Source of the DNA: Sphingobium sp. AP50
GTDB taxonomy: Bacteria; Pseudomonadota; Alphaproteobacteria; Sphingomonadales; Sphingomonadaceae
Reading direction: 5' to 3'
DNA length: 64,000 bases
NCBI RefSeq assembly: GCF_900109095.1
Contig: NZ_FNYZ01000017.1
Location: forward strand, 60,328-124,327
In this document: positions 27,679 through 37,397 of the stretch, piece after piece
Numbering within the stretch: the first letter of the stretch is position 1
How the letters are laid out: each line of letters begins with the position of its first letter
Notes under the pieces: model-generated
The model's input: only the letters and a program-made list of their open reading frames with translations
Told to the model about the DNA's origin: nothing
The model's database searches: none
Translations under genes and position numbers: made by a program

Positions 27679-29307
27679 ATGAACGCCCCCAAGACCGCTG
27701 ACGGCTATGCCATCCTACGCAATCCGCGCACGAACAAAGGCACGGCCTTCACCCTCGAAGAGCGTCGTGCGCTCGGGGTGGAGGGACTGTTGCCGCCAAT
27801 GCCCAGTTCGCTCGAACATCAGGTGGCGCGAATCCTGGGCGAGCTCGATCAGGTCGAGGGCGATCTCAACAAATATCTCATCCTCTCAGACTTGCAGGCG
27901 CGCAACGAGCGGCTCTTCTACGCCGTCATCATGTCCGATCCGGCGACCTACATGCCGATCGTCTATACGCCCACCGTGGGCGAAGCCTGCCAGAAGTTCG
28001 ACCACATTTTCCGCGCCGCGCGGGGCATTTACCTGCCGATCACCGCCAAGGGACGGGTAAAGGAGCTGCTGTCCAACTGGCCGGTCGAGGATGTGCGCTT
28101 CATCGTAGTGACCGACGGCGAGCGCATATTGGGTCTGGGCGATCTTGGCGTCGGAGGCATGGGAATCCCGATCGGCAAGTTGGCGCTTTACACCGCTTGC
28201 GCGGGCGTGCCGCCTGAGGTCTGCCTTCCAGTCACCATCGATGTCGGCACTGAAAACGAGGAGTTGCTCGACGACCCCCTCTACCTTGGCCTTCGCCAGC
28301 GCCGTGTTCGGGATGAGGAATATCACGCCTTCATCGACGAGTTCGTCCGAGCGGCGCAGGACCTATTTCCGCGTTCCTGCATCCAATGGGAGGACTTTGC
28401 CAACCGCAACGCGGTGCCGATCCTGGAACGGTACCGCGACGCGATCTGCACTTACAATGACGATATTCAAGGCACCGCAGCGATCGCTCTTGCCGGCATG
28501 TATGGCGCACTCAGGATCACCGGGGGCAAGCTCGTCGACCAGCGTTTCCTTTTCCTCGGCGCCGGCTCGGCCGCGACCGGCATTGCCGAGCTGATCGCCC
28601 AAGCGATGGTGCTGGAGGGACTGGACATCGATGAAGCTCGGCAGCGCACGATCCTCTTCGATGTTAATGGACTTGTGACCGCCAATCGTGACGATATCGC
28701 GCCGTTTCAGCGGCCGTTCGCCATCCAACATGAACCGATTGGAACCTTCGTCGAGGCGATCAGGTCGCTACGACCGACCGGCATCATCGGCGTGTCGACC
28801 GTACCTAAGCTGTTCGACCAGACAGTTATCGAAACGATGTCTGAGCTCAACGAGCGACCGATCATCTTCCCTTACTCCAATCCGACCTCGCGCTCTGAAT
28901 GCACGGCCGAGGAGGTTTATCGCTGGTCGAAGGGTAAAGCCGTCTTCGCGAGCGGCAGCCCCTTCGGTCCGGTCGAGATCGAGGGCGAACGCTTCGTCCC
29001 CGGCCAAGGGAACAACGTCTACATCTTCCCCGCGATGGGCATGGCGATCTACGCAACGGAAGCCCGGCGCGTGACGCAGGAGATGTTCATCGTGGCGGCG
29101 CAGGCAGTCGCCGAGCAAGTTCGCGAGGACCATCTCGCCGAAGGGCTGATCTATCCTCCGCAAAGCGAAATCCTCGATGCGTCGCTGCATGTCGCCCGTC
29201 GCGTAGCCGAACGGATTTATGACGATGGGCTCGCCAGCGTGCCCCGACCAGACGACATCGCCACGCAAATCAAAGCGAAAGCCTATCAACCCTCATATCA
29301 GCGCTGA
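27679..29307 (+). CDS. NAD-dependent malic enzyme (oxaloacetate-decarboxylating)
   Basis: The 542-residue enzyme belongs to the large-type (MaeA/eukaryotic-like) malic enzymes. Visible sites are the catalytic Tyr in YTPTVGEACQKF, the catalytic Lys in GMGIPIGKLALYTACAGV, the metal acids in QWEDFANRNAVPILERYRD and TYNDDIQGTA, and the dinucleotide motif FLGAGSAATGIAELI. It converts malate to pyruvate and CO2. I start at ATG 27679 with GAGG 6 bases upstream; an in-frame GTG at 27673 is possible. It follows the PoxB-like gene by 81 bp on the same strand. Confidence 0.93.
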   Translation: MNAPKTADGYAILRNPRTNKGTAFTLEERRALGVEGLLPPMPSSLEHQVARILGELDQVEGDLNKYLILSDLQARNERLFYAVIMSDPATYMPIVYTPTVGEACQKFDHIFRAARGIYLPITAKGRVKELLSNWPVEDVRFIVVTDGERILGLGDLGVGGMGIPIGKLALYTACAGVPPEVCLPVTIDVGTENEELLDDPLYLGLRQRRVRDEEYHAFIDEFVRAAQDLFPRSCIQWEDFANRNAVPILERYRDAICTYNDDIQGTAAIALAGMYGALRITGGKLVDQRFLFLGAGSAATGIAELIAQAMVLEGLDIDEARQRTILFDVNGLVTANRDDIAPFQRPFAIQHEPIGTFVEAIRSLRPTGIIGVSTVPKLFDQTVIETMSELNERPIIFPYSNPTSRSECTAEEVYRWSKGKAVFASGSPFGPVEIEGERFVPGQGNNVYIFPAMGMAIYATEARRVTQEMFIVAAQAVAEQVREDHLAEGLIYPPQSEILDASLHVARRVAERIYDDGLASVPRPDDIATQIKAKAYQPSYQR

Positions 29308-29360
29308 TCGAGTGCGTTCTGGATCGGCCACCGCGGGCGGTCGTTGACCGGGACAGGCCA

Positions 29361-30215
29361 TCAAACCGTCATTGCCGATTCCATCAGCAGTTTGGCATTA
29401 CGTGAGAGATGGCCGTCCCGCCAGACGAAGTGGATCTCGGTGCGGCCATGCTCACCGAGGGAATGCGCCTTCACCTGATGATGGCCCGGCAATGTCTTGA
29501 GAATGGAGCGCAGCATCCAAGCGGCGCCCATTCCTGCGCTGACGCAGGCCAGCATGGTGTGGTAGGATTCGATCTCGATGACCGGCATGTCCAGGCGATC
29601 GCCGGCCGACAGCCAGCGATCCATGCGGAACCGGAACGAGCAGTCGTGGCGGAAGCCGTATAGTTCGCCGCATTCGAGATCGGCCGGCTGATGCACATCC
29701 CTGTGGCTCAGCTCGGTCACCAGCAGCATCTCGTCGACGAAGGCGACCTTGCTCCTGAGCGCCTTGGAACTGATTGGCCCCTCGGTCAGCGCAATGTCCA
29801 GGCTGCCATCGGCGACATGTGCGACCAAATCCTCTGAAGCCTGATGGCGCACGGTGAGATTGATACCGCGATGGCGCTGCCGCATCATGCCGATCAGATG
29901 CGGCATATAGTCGACGAGGACGACGTCGAGCGCGCCGACCAGCAGTGGCCCGCTGGTCTCCTCGTCACGCATCAGGGCGCGTGTCCCGTCGGTGAGGTCG
30001 AGGATCTGTTGGGCATGATCCAGCAACTGCCGTCCGGCCGGTGACAGCGACATGCGTTTGTTCTCTCGCAGAAAGAGTTCCCGGCCGAGATCTTCTTCGA
30101 GCTGGCGGATGCGCACGGTGATGCTCGAGGGCACCTTGTTGAGCACGCGCGCAGCCGTGGTGATCGAACCGGTTTGCGCGACGGCACAAAAGGCGCGGAG
30201 TTGAGATATCTGCAT
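29361..30215 (-). CDS. LysR-family transcriptional regulator
   Basis: The 284-residue protein has a LysR HTH at residues 2-60 (QLRAFCAVAQTGSITTAARVLNKVPSSITVRIRQLEEDLGRELFLR) and a substrate-binding domain starting PLLVGALDVVLVDYMPHLI. It is slightly shorter than most LysR proteins. It is divergent from the aldo/keto reductase gene with 119 bp between the starts, its likely target. The 3' end converges on malic enzyme with 53 bp between. Confidence 0.9.
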   Translation of the reverse strand: MQISQLRAFCAVAQTGSITTAARVLNKVPSSITVRIRQLEEDLGRELFLRENKRMSLSPAGRQLLDHAQQILDLTDGTRALMRDEETSGPLLVGALDVVLVDYMPHLIGMMRQRHRGINLTVRHQASEDLVAHVADGSLDIALTEGPISSKALRSKVAFVDEMLLVTELSHRDVHQPADLECGELYGFRHDCSFRFRMDRWLSAGDRLDMPVIEIESYHTMLACVSAGMGAAWMLRSILKTLPGHHQVKAHSLGEHGRTEIHFVWRDGHLSRNAKLLMESAMTV

Positions 30216-30334
30216 CGATCATTCTGCTTTTGAGAAAACCAAGTTTAATTCTTTTCATTTTCTCGAATGAATGACCAGCGTTAGATCGACACTAACGCGG
30301 CCGTTGCATGACGCCGCCCCTCGCGGAGATCATG

Positions 30335-31402
30335 ATGGATTATCGCCTTCTCGGCCGCTCCGGCCTTAAGCTTTCGACGCTCACACTCGGGACGATGACC
30401 TTCGGCGGATCGGGCGCCTTCGCCAAGACGGGCAATACCGACGTCGCAGGCGCGCAGCGGCAGATCGACATGTGTATCGATGCCGGCGTCAACAGCATCG
30501 ACACGGCCGATATCTATTCGTCCGGCATGTCCGAGGAGATCATCGGCGAGGCGCTGACCGGCGGTCGTCGCGAGAAGCTGATCCTCGGCACCAAGGTCCG
30601 CTTCCCGACTGGGACCAAGGGGCCCAATGAGCGCGGCCTCTCGCGCCATCACATCGTGCGCGCCTGCGAGGACAGCCTGCGGCGTCTGCGCACCGATCAC
30701 ATCGATATCTACTGGTGCCACGAATGGGATGGCATGACCCCGGTGGAAGAGATGCTCTCCGCGTTCGACATGCTGACCCGCGCGGGCAAGATCGGCTATC
30801 TTGGCGTGTCCAACTTCTCCGGCTGGCACATCATGAAGATGGTCGCAGCGGCGGAGCGTGCGGGGCTGATCCGTCCCGTCGCCCAGCAGATCCACTACAC
30901 GCTGCAGGCGCGCGAAGCGGAATATGAGTTGCTGCCGATCGGTGTCGATCAGGGCGTCGGCGGCGTCATCTGGTCGCCGCTGGCCGGCGGTCTCCTCTCC
31001 GGCAAATATCGGCGCGGCAAGCCCGAGCCGGAGGGTACGCGCAAGGCGGCGAACTGGAACGAACCCCCGGTGCGAGATGTCGAGGCGCTCTACGACATTG
31101 TCGAAGTGCTGGTCGATGTGGCGGAGGCCCGTGGCGGCGATGTGACGCCGGCGCAGGTCGCGCTGGCCTGGCTGCTCGCGCGGCCGAGCGTGACGAGCCT
31201 CGTCATCGGCGCACGAACCGATGCGCAACTGGCTGACAATCTCAAGGCGGCCGACCTGACACTCAGCGATGACGAGTTCGCGCGGCTGGAGGCGGTAAGC
31301 CGGCCGCCCTTGCTCTACCCTTACTGGCATCAGTTGGATTCAGCATCCGATCGGCTGTCGCCTGCCGATCTGGCGCTGATCGGACCTCATCGCGCGGTTT
31401 GA
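30335..31402 (+). CDS. Aldo/keto reductase
   Basis: The 355-residue (beta/alpha)8 barrel NADPH-dependent reductase shows the AKR catalytic set: Asp and Tyr in SIDTADIYSSGMSEEIIGEAL, Lys in LILGTKVRFP and His in DIYWCHEWDG. The C-terminal cofactor motif is TSLVIGARTDAQLADNLKAAD. The start at 30335 (MDYRLLGRSGLKLS) has GGAG 6 bases upstream; the ATG one codon earlier is too close to it. The group includes YajO/Tas-type aryl-alcohol dehydrogenases; substrate unknown. Probably controlled by the divergent LysR protein. Confidence 0.9.
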   Translation: MDYRLLGRSGLKLSTLTLGTMTFGGSGAFAKTGNTDVAGAQRQIDMCIDAGVNSIDTADIYSSGMSEEIIGEALTGGRREKLILGTKVRFPTGTKGPNERGLSRHHIVRACEDSLRRLRTDHIDIYWCHEWDGMTPVEEMLSAFDMLTRAGKIGYLGVSNFSGWHIMKMVAAAERAGLIRPVAQQIHYTLQAREAEYELLPIGVDQGVGGVIWSPLAGGLLSGKYRRGKPEPEGTRKAANWNEPPVRDVEALYDIVEVLVDVAEARGGDVTPAQVALAWLLARPSVTSLVIGARTDAQLADNLKAADLTLSDDEFARLEAVSRPPLLYPYWHQLDSASDRLSPADLALIGPHRAV

Positions 31403-31819
31403 TCGCGCAATACTCCCACAACCAACAACAGCTCGCTTGCGAAGTGGGCCGCCGTGGCGGCGCAGGAGCGATTGCCTGCCCGCTGTCGTTCGGCTGACAG
31501 CCAATACCGATTGGGGGCCAAAGTCTCCGAATCGACCGTGACTGCAACAAAGCAACCGCGATGAAGTCAGTGGGCATCGGCTAATGCGTTTTGAAGGCCT
31601 GGGAAGCGCGGGTCAGCGGGCTGTGCGGCCTGCTCTGGCCCTAAAAAGGGCCCTGCGCCCTCGCATCGGACCAAATCGGACTGCTTCGCAAGCATACTGC
31701 GTTTTCGCAGCCGGCCAATTGTGGCCGCCATTCTGGACGCCTGGGATGGAATGACCGTCTCGCTGGACGGGTTATCGCTGTGACGTGTCAGCCTAAATTC
31801 GATGGCGAGAGGCATGACC
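31403..31819. other. Intergenic region without a recognisable gene
   Basis: About 417 bp of GC-rich sequence between two plus-strand genes. Frames on both strands lack motifs and ribosome sites. Confidence 0.45.
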
Positions 31820-32908
31820 ATGAACGCCAACAGCGAATCAATTCTGGATAGCGGGACGAGGTGCGTCGATGCGTCTCGGCATCCAGGCTTTATGCGGCTG
31901 TTTGCTCGTGACCAACTTACCATCGGCCTCATAATGCCGCTCGAGACCTATCCCGACGGTCCCGGTCCTACGATGAGACACCATCTCGACATGGCCATTG
32001 CCGCAGATGAGGCTGGCTTCGGCGCACTCTGGATGCGCGACATTCCTTTTTTCGACCCGAACTATGGCGACCTCGGTCAGGTCTTTGAGCCGCTGGTTTA
32101 TATCGCCGCGCTCGCAACGGTTACGCGATCTATCACGATTGGCACTGCCGGTATCGTTCTGCCCCTTCGCGAACCGAAGCTTCTGGCGAAGCAGGTAACG
32201 TCGCTGGACCATCTCTCGGCGGGGCGCATGCTCTTGGGCCTGTCGTCAGGCGACCGACCATCCGAGTATCCGCTGTTCGATGTCGATTTCGACACACGGG
32301 GCGAACGGTTCCGCGACGCCTTCCAAGTGTATCGCACCGTCGCCGAGCAAAACTTCCCAACCTTCGAGTCTTCAAGTTTCGGACGCAGTTTGGGCGGTTT
32401 GGATATGCTGCCCAAACCACTCTTCGGACACGTGCCGGTCTTGGGCATCGGCCGTGCGCAGCAATCTCCGCAATGGGTCGCGTCAAACATGGACGGCATG
32501 ATCGGATCTACGCCGCCGCTCGACAAAATCCCCGATCGAGTGGCGGACTGGCGCCGCACCGTCGACGAGGTCGGCCTTGGCGATACGTTCAGGCCGTTCG
32601 GTATCGCGGGTTATCTAGACCTGACCAAGGATCGCGACCACCCCTTCGAAAGGCTAGCTTCCGGGATCCGTAGCGGCAGTCGGTCACTGGCAAGGTTTCT
32701 TGAATCGGCGCGCAGCGCTGGCGTGAATCATGCAGCACTCAATCCGAAGATCACCAGACGTCCATACTCGGAAATCCTGGCAGATCTCCAAGAAGACGTG
32801 CTGCCCCTTTTCCCGTCGATAGGCTGTCAGGCGAGCTCGCCCGCCCGCGCGAATGACACACTTTCCCCCACCCAAAACCAAAGACCAGCGGCTTCTACCG
32901 CCGCCTGA
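31820..32908 (+). CDS. Luciferase-like (LLM) flavin-dependent oxidoreductase
   Basis: The 362-residue F420/FMN-type TIM-barrel enzyme of the luciferase-like family shows DEAGFGALWMRDIPFFDPNYGD, ITIGTAGIVLPLREPKLLAKQVTSLDHLSAGRMLLGLSSGDRP and a C-terminal helix pair. I start at ATG 31820: GAGAGG lies 7 bases upstream, while earlier in-frame ATGs are too close to it. The last 25 residues are Ser/Thr/Pro-rich and may be disordered. It is 17 bp from the metallo-beta-lactamase-fold gene, so the two are co-transcribed. It differs clearly from the two LLM enzymes of the 42-47 kb island. Confidence 0.85.
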   Translation: MNANSESILDSGTRCVDASRHPGFMRLFARDQLTIGLIMPLETYPDGPGPTMRHHLDMAIAADEAGFGALWMRDIPFFDPNYGDLGQVFEPLVYIAALATVTRSITIGTAGIVLPLREPKLLAKQVTSLDHLSAGRMLLGLSSGDRPSEYPLFDVDFDTRGERFRDAFQVYRTVAEQNFPTFESSSFGRSLGGLDMLPKPLFGHVPVLGIGRAQQSPQWVASNMDGMIGSTPPLDKIPDRVADWRRTVDEVGLGDTFRPFGIAGYLDLTKDRDHPFERLASGIRSGSRSLARFLESARSAGVNHAALNPKITRRPYSEILADLQEDVLPLFPSIGCQASSPARANDTLSPTQNQRPAASTAA

Positions 32909-32925
32909 CGTGAAAGGACCTGTAC

Positions 32926-33885
32926 ATGGCTAAACCATTCGCATCCGCCGGCGATCTCGCCGAGAAAAAAGAGACTCTCGAGATTCTGGCCGATGGCGTC
33001 TACGCGCTCACGGCCGAAGGCGATCCGAACGTCGGCGCGATCGAAGGTGAGGACTTCCTCGTTTGTTTCGAGGCGCGAGCCACACCTGCCGCCGCCCGCG
33101 ACTGGTTGACGAAACTGCGCGAGCACACCGACAAGCCCATCAAATATCTCGTCCTCACCCATTATCACGCGGTTCGCGTGCTGGGCGCCAGCGCCTTCGA
33201 GGCGGAGCATATCATCACGAGCGACACGACCCGCAAGCTCATCGAGGAGCGCGGGAAGCAGGACTGGGACAGCGAGTTCGGCCGCATGCCCCGCCTGTTC
33301 AAGAAGCCCGAGGAAATCCCCGGCCTGACGTGGCCAACCGAAACCTTCGCCGACGAATACACGATCGAGCTCGGCGGCGATCGAGGCACGGTAGAGCTGA
33401 AGTTCTGCGGCCGTGGTCACACCGCTGGCGACATCGTGGCATGGCACGAGAAGAGTAAGACGTTGTTCGCTGGTGACCTCGTCGAGGCAGAGGCCGCGCT
33501 TTATACCGGCGATGCATTTCACTTCGACTGGTCGTCCACGACCCTGGATACGGTCAAGGCTTACCGCTCCGAGAACCTGATCGGCGGTCGTGGCGCGGTG
33601 GCAAAGGGCGTCGAGGCAACCGACGCAGCGATCGAACAGACCCGTCACTTCCTCAAGGTCATGATCGAAGAGGTCGGCAAGGTTCACAAGGCGGGCGGTA
33701 GTTTGAAGGAAGCCTTCGAAGGCACGCATGCCGCGCTCAGCCCGCAGTTCGGCAAGTGGCCGATCTTCGAGCATTGCCTGCCCTTCGATGTGCAGCGCGT
33801 CTGGGACGAATTCGATAACATCGATTGGCCGCGCATCTGGACGATGGAGCGCGACAAGGAGGTCTGGGACCTTCTGCAGGGCTAA
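32926..33885 (+). CDS. Metallo-beta-lactamase-fold protein with altered metal motif
   Basis: The 319-residue MBL-fold protein has the usual strand-loop order, but the first motif reads THYHAVRV (78-85). The canonical HxHxDH would require Asp83 and His84, which are Val83 and Arg84. The later ligands are present: His165 in GRGHTAGDIV and Asp184 in FAGDLVE. With H79 and H81 kept, one metal site could remain while the second is lost. Close relatives with HYHAVRV exist as a recognisable subgroup by memory, but their reaction is not known to me. A perfect terminator follows. Confidence 0.85.
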   Translation: MAKPFASAGDLAEKKETLEILADGVYALTAEGDPNVGAIEGEDFLVCFEARATPAAARDWLTKLREHTDKPIKYLVLTHYHAVRVLGASAFEAEHIITSDTTRKLIEERGKQDWDSEFGRMPRLFKKPEEIPGLTWPTETFADEYTIELGGDRGTVELKFCGRGHTAGDIVAWHEKSKTLFAGDLVEAEAALYTGDAFHFDWSSTTLDTVKAYRSENLIGGRGAVAKGVEATDAAIEQTRHFLKVMIEEVGKVHKAGGSLKEAFEGTHAALSPQFGKWPIFEHCLPFDVQRVWDEFDNIDWPRIWTMERDKEVWDLLQG

Positions 33886-33898
33886 GCCTAACAACCGG

Positions 33899-33926
33899 AA
33901 CGGCAGGCCTTCAGGCGCCTGCCGTT
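33899..33926 (+). terminator. Rho-independent terminator after the MBL-fold gene
   Basis: AACGGCAGGC and GCCTGCCGTT form a perfect 10-bp stem around an 8-nt loop, starting 13 bp after the stop codon; TTTCG continues from the stem's end. Confidence 0.8.
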
Positions 33927-34033
33927 TCGCCATGTCCGGCTTAAGAGCCGGAGCCTGACAATAAAGCCGGCGCACATAGTCGCCGAGGCGGCCAATTGTT
34001 GGCCGCCGGTCGAGAAATGTCTTGGGAGAGTAT

Positions 34034-35320
34034 ATGCAACAAGCCGCCGGCACAAACAGGCCAAGAGCCGCCCTGATTTTGATGACGCTCATCTACGGCG
34101 CGAATTTCATGGACCGGCAGGTCCTCTCGGTGCTCGCAGAACCGATCAAGCATGATCTTTTGCTGAGTGACACGCAGATAGGCCTGCTGGGCGGCTTTGT
34201 TTTCGCGCTCTTTTACAGCGTTTTCGGGGTGCCTGTGGCCTATCTGGCCGACCGGGCTTCGCGCGTCCGCATTCTGACTGCTGCATGCACGGTCTGGAGT
34301 GTCTGCTGTGCTGCCTGTGGCCTCGCCACGAACTTCGCTCATCTCGCGATGGCCCGTATCGGGGTCGGACTCGGAGAAGCGGGCGGCGTGCCGCCATCCT
34401 ATTCACTTATCTCCGACATGTTTCCCGCCGAGCGCCGAACCCGGGCGCTCGCGATATTCTCGCTCGGCATTCCGATCGGATTGGGTCTCGGGTCGGCCCT
34501 GGCGGGATGGAGTTCTTCAATCCTAGGCTGGCGCGCAAGCATGCTGATCGTCGGTCTACCCGGCCTAGTGCTCGCGGCAGCGTTCTTTCTCCTCGTGAAG
34601 GAACCGGTTCGTGGCGGGTTCGACACCGGCAGAGCGGCCGATAGGCCATCCTTATGGTCGTGCGTAAAGACCTTCTACGGTACGCCACGCATCGCAGTGC
34701 CAGCATTGGCCTGCGCGTTCGGCGCGTTCGCCAATCTCTCGATCATGGGCTGGTTCTCAGCCTATCTCATCCGAGTCCTCGGCATGCGTCTAGATCAGAT
34801 CGGCACCTATCTTAGCATTACGATCGTCATCGGTATGGGCCTTGGTAATCTGGCGAGTGGTTGGCTGATCGACCGCTTGGCCAAACGCGATCCTCGCGCC
34901 TACGTCCTTGTCCCGGCTGGAGCCTTTGCACTGGCGATTCCCTTCTTTATCGCAGGATTGGAAGCACAGCACTGGCAGACGGCGCTGCCGCTGATCGGCA
35001 TCGCACTTGGGATTTCTCAGGGCTATCTCGCCGCGGCAGCTGCGCTGGTTCAAAATGAACTCCCGTCGACGCAGCGGAGCACGGGAGGCGCGCTCCTTCT
35101 CCTAGTTGTCAACCTGATCGGCCTGGGAGGTGGACCCGTCTTTGTCGGTATGATCAGTGACTGGGCAGCGCCAGTCTATGGAACGGGAGCCCTCCGCATC
35201 GGGCTTTATGGACTCGTTCCATTCATGGTTCTTGCCGTCGTCTTCAATTTGATTTCGGCCCGTCTTATTCGTCGTTCGAAGTCTCGCTCAAGAACCGAAG
35301 CTGTCGCGGTCGCATCGTAA
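34034..35320 (+). CDS. MFS transporter, spinster-like
   Basis: The 428-residue, 12-segment transporter starts at ATG 34034 with GGGAG about 6 bases upstream. The first segment (LILMTLIYGANFMDRQVLSVLAEPIKHDLLLSDTQIGLLGG) and the loop YLADRASRVRIL are typical of the spinster-type MFS group common in sphingomonad catabolic clusters. Segment 4-5 shows GLGEAGGVPPSYSLISDMFPAERR. Substrate unknown; organic acids or aromatic intermediates are usual guesses. The LysR gene downstream on the same strand may regulate it. Confidence 0.88.
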   Translation: MQQAAGTNRPRAALILMTLIYGANFMDRQVLSVLAEPIKHDLLLSDTQIGLLGGFVFALFYSVFGVPVAYLADRASRVRILTAACTVWSVCCAACGLATNFAHLAMARIGVGLGEAGGVPPSYSLISDMFPAERRTRALAIFSLGIPIGLGLGSALAGWSSSILGWRASMLIVGLPGLVLAAAFFLLVKEPVRGGFDTGRAADRPSLWSCVKTFYGTPRIAVPALACAFGAFANLSIMGWFSAYLIRVLGMRLDQIGTYLSITIVIGMGLGNLASGWLIDRLAKRDPRAYVLVPAGAFALAIPFFIAGLEAQHWQTALPLIGIALGISQGYLAAAAALVQNELPSTQRSTGGALLLLVVNLIGLGGGPVFVGMISDWAAPVYGTGALRIGLYGLVPFMVLAVVFNLISARLIRRSKSRSRTEAVAVAS

Positions 35321-35407
35321 GTGGCACAATCTCAATGATGGGCACATTCTGGCGTAATCAGACATAATTTCTTGAAACGGAGTGACATTGCATCGTATGA
35401 TTTTGCA

Positions 35408-36355
35408 ATGTCACTCCCTTCATCGCGCTTTCAGGGTCTCGCCGAGTTTGTAGAGACTGCCCGATCAGGTAGCTTTACCGCAGCGGCGGCAACGCTCGGT
35501 ATGACTGGATCGGCGGCGGGTAAAAGCGTTACAAAGTTGGAGGAGCGGCTCGGCATAAAGCTGCTTCACCGGACCACCCGTAAGCTGACATTGACTGCGG
35601 ATGGCGAAGCATATCTCGCAACTTGTCTGACGATCCTGGAGCAACTCGACGGTGCTGAGAGCGGTCTGGCTTCTGGATTGGCAGTTCCTGTCGGAAGATT
35701 AAGGCTCGACCTGCCCGCAGCCTTTGGTCGGCGGCACATCATGCCAGTCCTGACCGAGCTTTCCACTCGACATAGCCAACTCGATTTTTCGGTTATGTTC
35801 ACTGAACGCACGTCGGATATCATCGGCGAAGGGATCGACCTGGCGGTCAGGATTGGAAAGCTGAATGACGAAACCGACCTCGTCGCGCGACGCCTGGGCA
35901 CCCAGCGCGTAGTCGTCTGCGCCTCTCCTGATTACGTTGCTCGCGAAGGCCTGCCCACCTCTGCTGAAGAGCTTGGCACGCGCGACGGCATCATTGGCTG
36001 GCGTCGAGTGTCTCGACCGGCTTGGTTGATGCGAAGCGCGGACGGGCAGTCGCGAACCCAAGAGATTCGCGTCCGTCACGAACTGAGCGACGGCGAATCC
36101 ATGCTGCAAGCGGTCCTGGCGGGGTGCGGCCTATGCCAGCTACCAACTTGGCTGATCGCCGAGCACCTGCGTGCAGGACGGCTCGTGACCGTGCTTGATG
36201 AGATCATGGGCGGTGAGATGCCCATCCACGCGGTATGGCCGCGCTCAAAATATATGCAGCCCAAGTTACGCGTCCTCATTGACGCGCTGTCCCGGGCTGC
36301 ATTGCTCGATCGACTGGGATTTCATTCGGATGAAGTTGAAATCTCGGCCAGTTAG
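35408..36355 (+). CDS. LysR-family transcriptional regulator
   Basis: The 315-residue regulator has its HTH in the first 60 residues (FQGLAEFVETARSGSFTAAAATLGMTGSAAGKSVTKLEERLGIKLLHRTTRK), the LeuO/AaeR-like 'HRTTR' type, and a co-inducer domain with EGIDLAVRIGKLNDETDLVARRLG. I start at ATG 35408; a TTG at 35372 would add 12 residues. Its sequence is similar in style to the LysR gene at 36465-37397, suggesting paralogues. Target unclear. Confidence 0.88.
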   Translation: MSLPSSRFQGLAEFVETARSGSFTAAAATLGMTGSAAGKSVTKLEERLGIKLLHRTTRKLTLTADGEAYLATCLTILEQLDGAESGLASGLAVPVGRLRLDLPAAFGRRHIMPVLTELSTRHSQLDFSVMFTERTSDIIGEGIDLAVRIGKLNDETDLVARRLGTQRVVVCASPDYVAREGLPTSAEELGTRDGIIGWRRVSRPAWLMRSADGQSRTQEIRVRHELSDGESMLQAVLAGCGLCQLPTWLIAEHLRAGRLVTVLDEIMGGEMPIHAVWPRSKYMQPKLRVLIDALSRAALLDRLGFHSDEVEISAS

Positions 36356-36464
36356 TCGTCGAGCACCTAGCCATATAGCAAGTCAGCAGAGTGCGATTAT
36401 CGGGTGGTAAGGCCCTCATTACGGCGCTTCGCTCCAGAATCGCCCCGCGCCGTTTGGCTAGCCA

Positions 36465-37397
36465 TTACACAGAGACTCGCCCCGCACTGCTCCACGGTGG
36501 TGCCGGCTGAAATCGCCCAACAAGCTCATCGACGACAGCGCGAACTCTCGGAGACACCTGTCTGGTCTGTGGCCAGATGGCGTGGATAGAAAACCCGCGA
36601 GACTCGATATTGGGAAGCACTCGGACCAGTCGGCCAGTTCGAAGATCGTCAGCGATCAGCCAGGTTGCCAGGAGACCCAATCCATGACCGGCCCGCACCG
36701 CCTCGTGAATGGCGGCATGGTCATTGAAGGAGAGCCGGCCTCTTATCGGCTTCGACACCCAGGCTCCGTCGATGAGGAAGTCCCAGGGAACAGACCGACC
36801 ATGCCGCCCGAACGCGATACATGCGTGATCGCCGAGATCATCGAGGGTACGGGGAGCGCCGCGCTCCGCGACATAGTCAGGACTCGCGCAGACGACCGAG
36901 TCCTGGATGCCGAGCTTGCGGCCCATCAGCGTGGCGCTGTCGTCGAGCTCACCGATCCGCACCATGAGGTCGATGCCCTCTTCGATGGGATCAACAAAGC
37001 GATCGGAGAGTGTGATTTCGAGTTCCAGCAGCGGATGCCGAGCGCTGAGATCGAGGAGGACAGGAACGACCCAGCGTCGACCAAAAACGACAGGTATATC
37101 GATCCGCATGCGACCGCGTGGCGAGATACTGTCCGAATTGAGAGCCGCCTCCGCGCTCTCAAGCTCCGCCAATGCCCGGACACAGCTCTCATAGAAGCGT
37201 TGGCCTTCCGGAGTGAGCGCAAAGCTTCTCGTCGTTCGATTGACCAGGCGGACGCCCAATCGCTCTTCAAGACGGGACACATTTTTGGCCACGCCTGACT
37301 TTGAGGCGTTCAGCCTGACGGCGGCAAGCGTGAAGCTGCCGGCTTCGGCAGCCTGGACGAACGCGGTCAGCCCCTTGAGGTGATCAGCGGAAATCAT
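36465..37397 (-). CDS. LysR-family transcriptional regulator divergent from MFS gene
   Basis: The 310-residue protein has the HTH LKGLTAFVQAAEAGSFTLAAVRLNASKSGVAKNVSRLEERLGVRLVNRTTRSF and the effector domain motif EEGIDLMVRIGELDDSATLMGRKLGIQDSVVCASPDYV, parallel to the preceding LysR protein. It is divergent from the MFS gene at 37522 with 124 bp between starts; the AT-rich region holds ATTTGCGACATTTGG and a poly-AT stretch suited to a LysR-controlled promoter. Likely controls the MFS-DoxX-OYE genes. Confidence 0.9.
   Translation of the reverse strand: MISADHLKGLTAFVQAAEAGSFTLAAVRLNASKSGVAKNVSRLEERLGVRLVNRTTRSFALTPEGQRFYESCVRALAELESAEAALNSDSISPRGRMRIDIPVVFGRRWVVPVLLDLSARHPLLELEITLSDRFVDPIEEGIDLMVRIGELDDSATLMGRKLGIQDSVVCASPDYVAERGAPRTLDDLGDHACIAFGRHGRSVPWDFLIDGAWVSKPIRGRLSFNDHAAIHEAVRAGHGLGLLATWLIADDLRTGRLVRVLPNIESRGFSIHAIWPQTRQVSPRVRAVVDELVGRFQPAPPWSSAGRVSV

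Noticed and set aside
32827..34092. A 421-codon minus-strand frame opposite the MBL-fold gene
   Set aside because: Shadow of the MBL gene; no motifs and no ribosome site.
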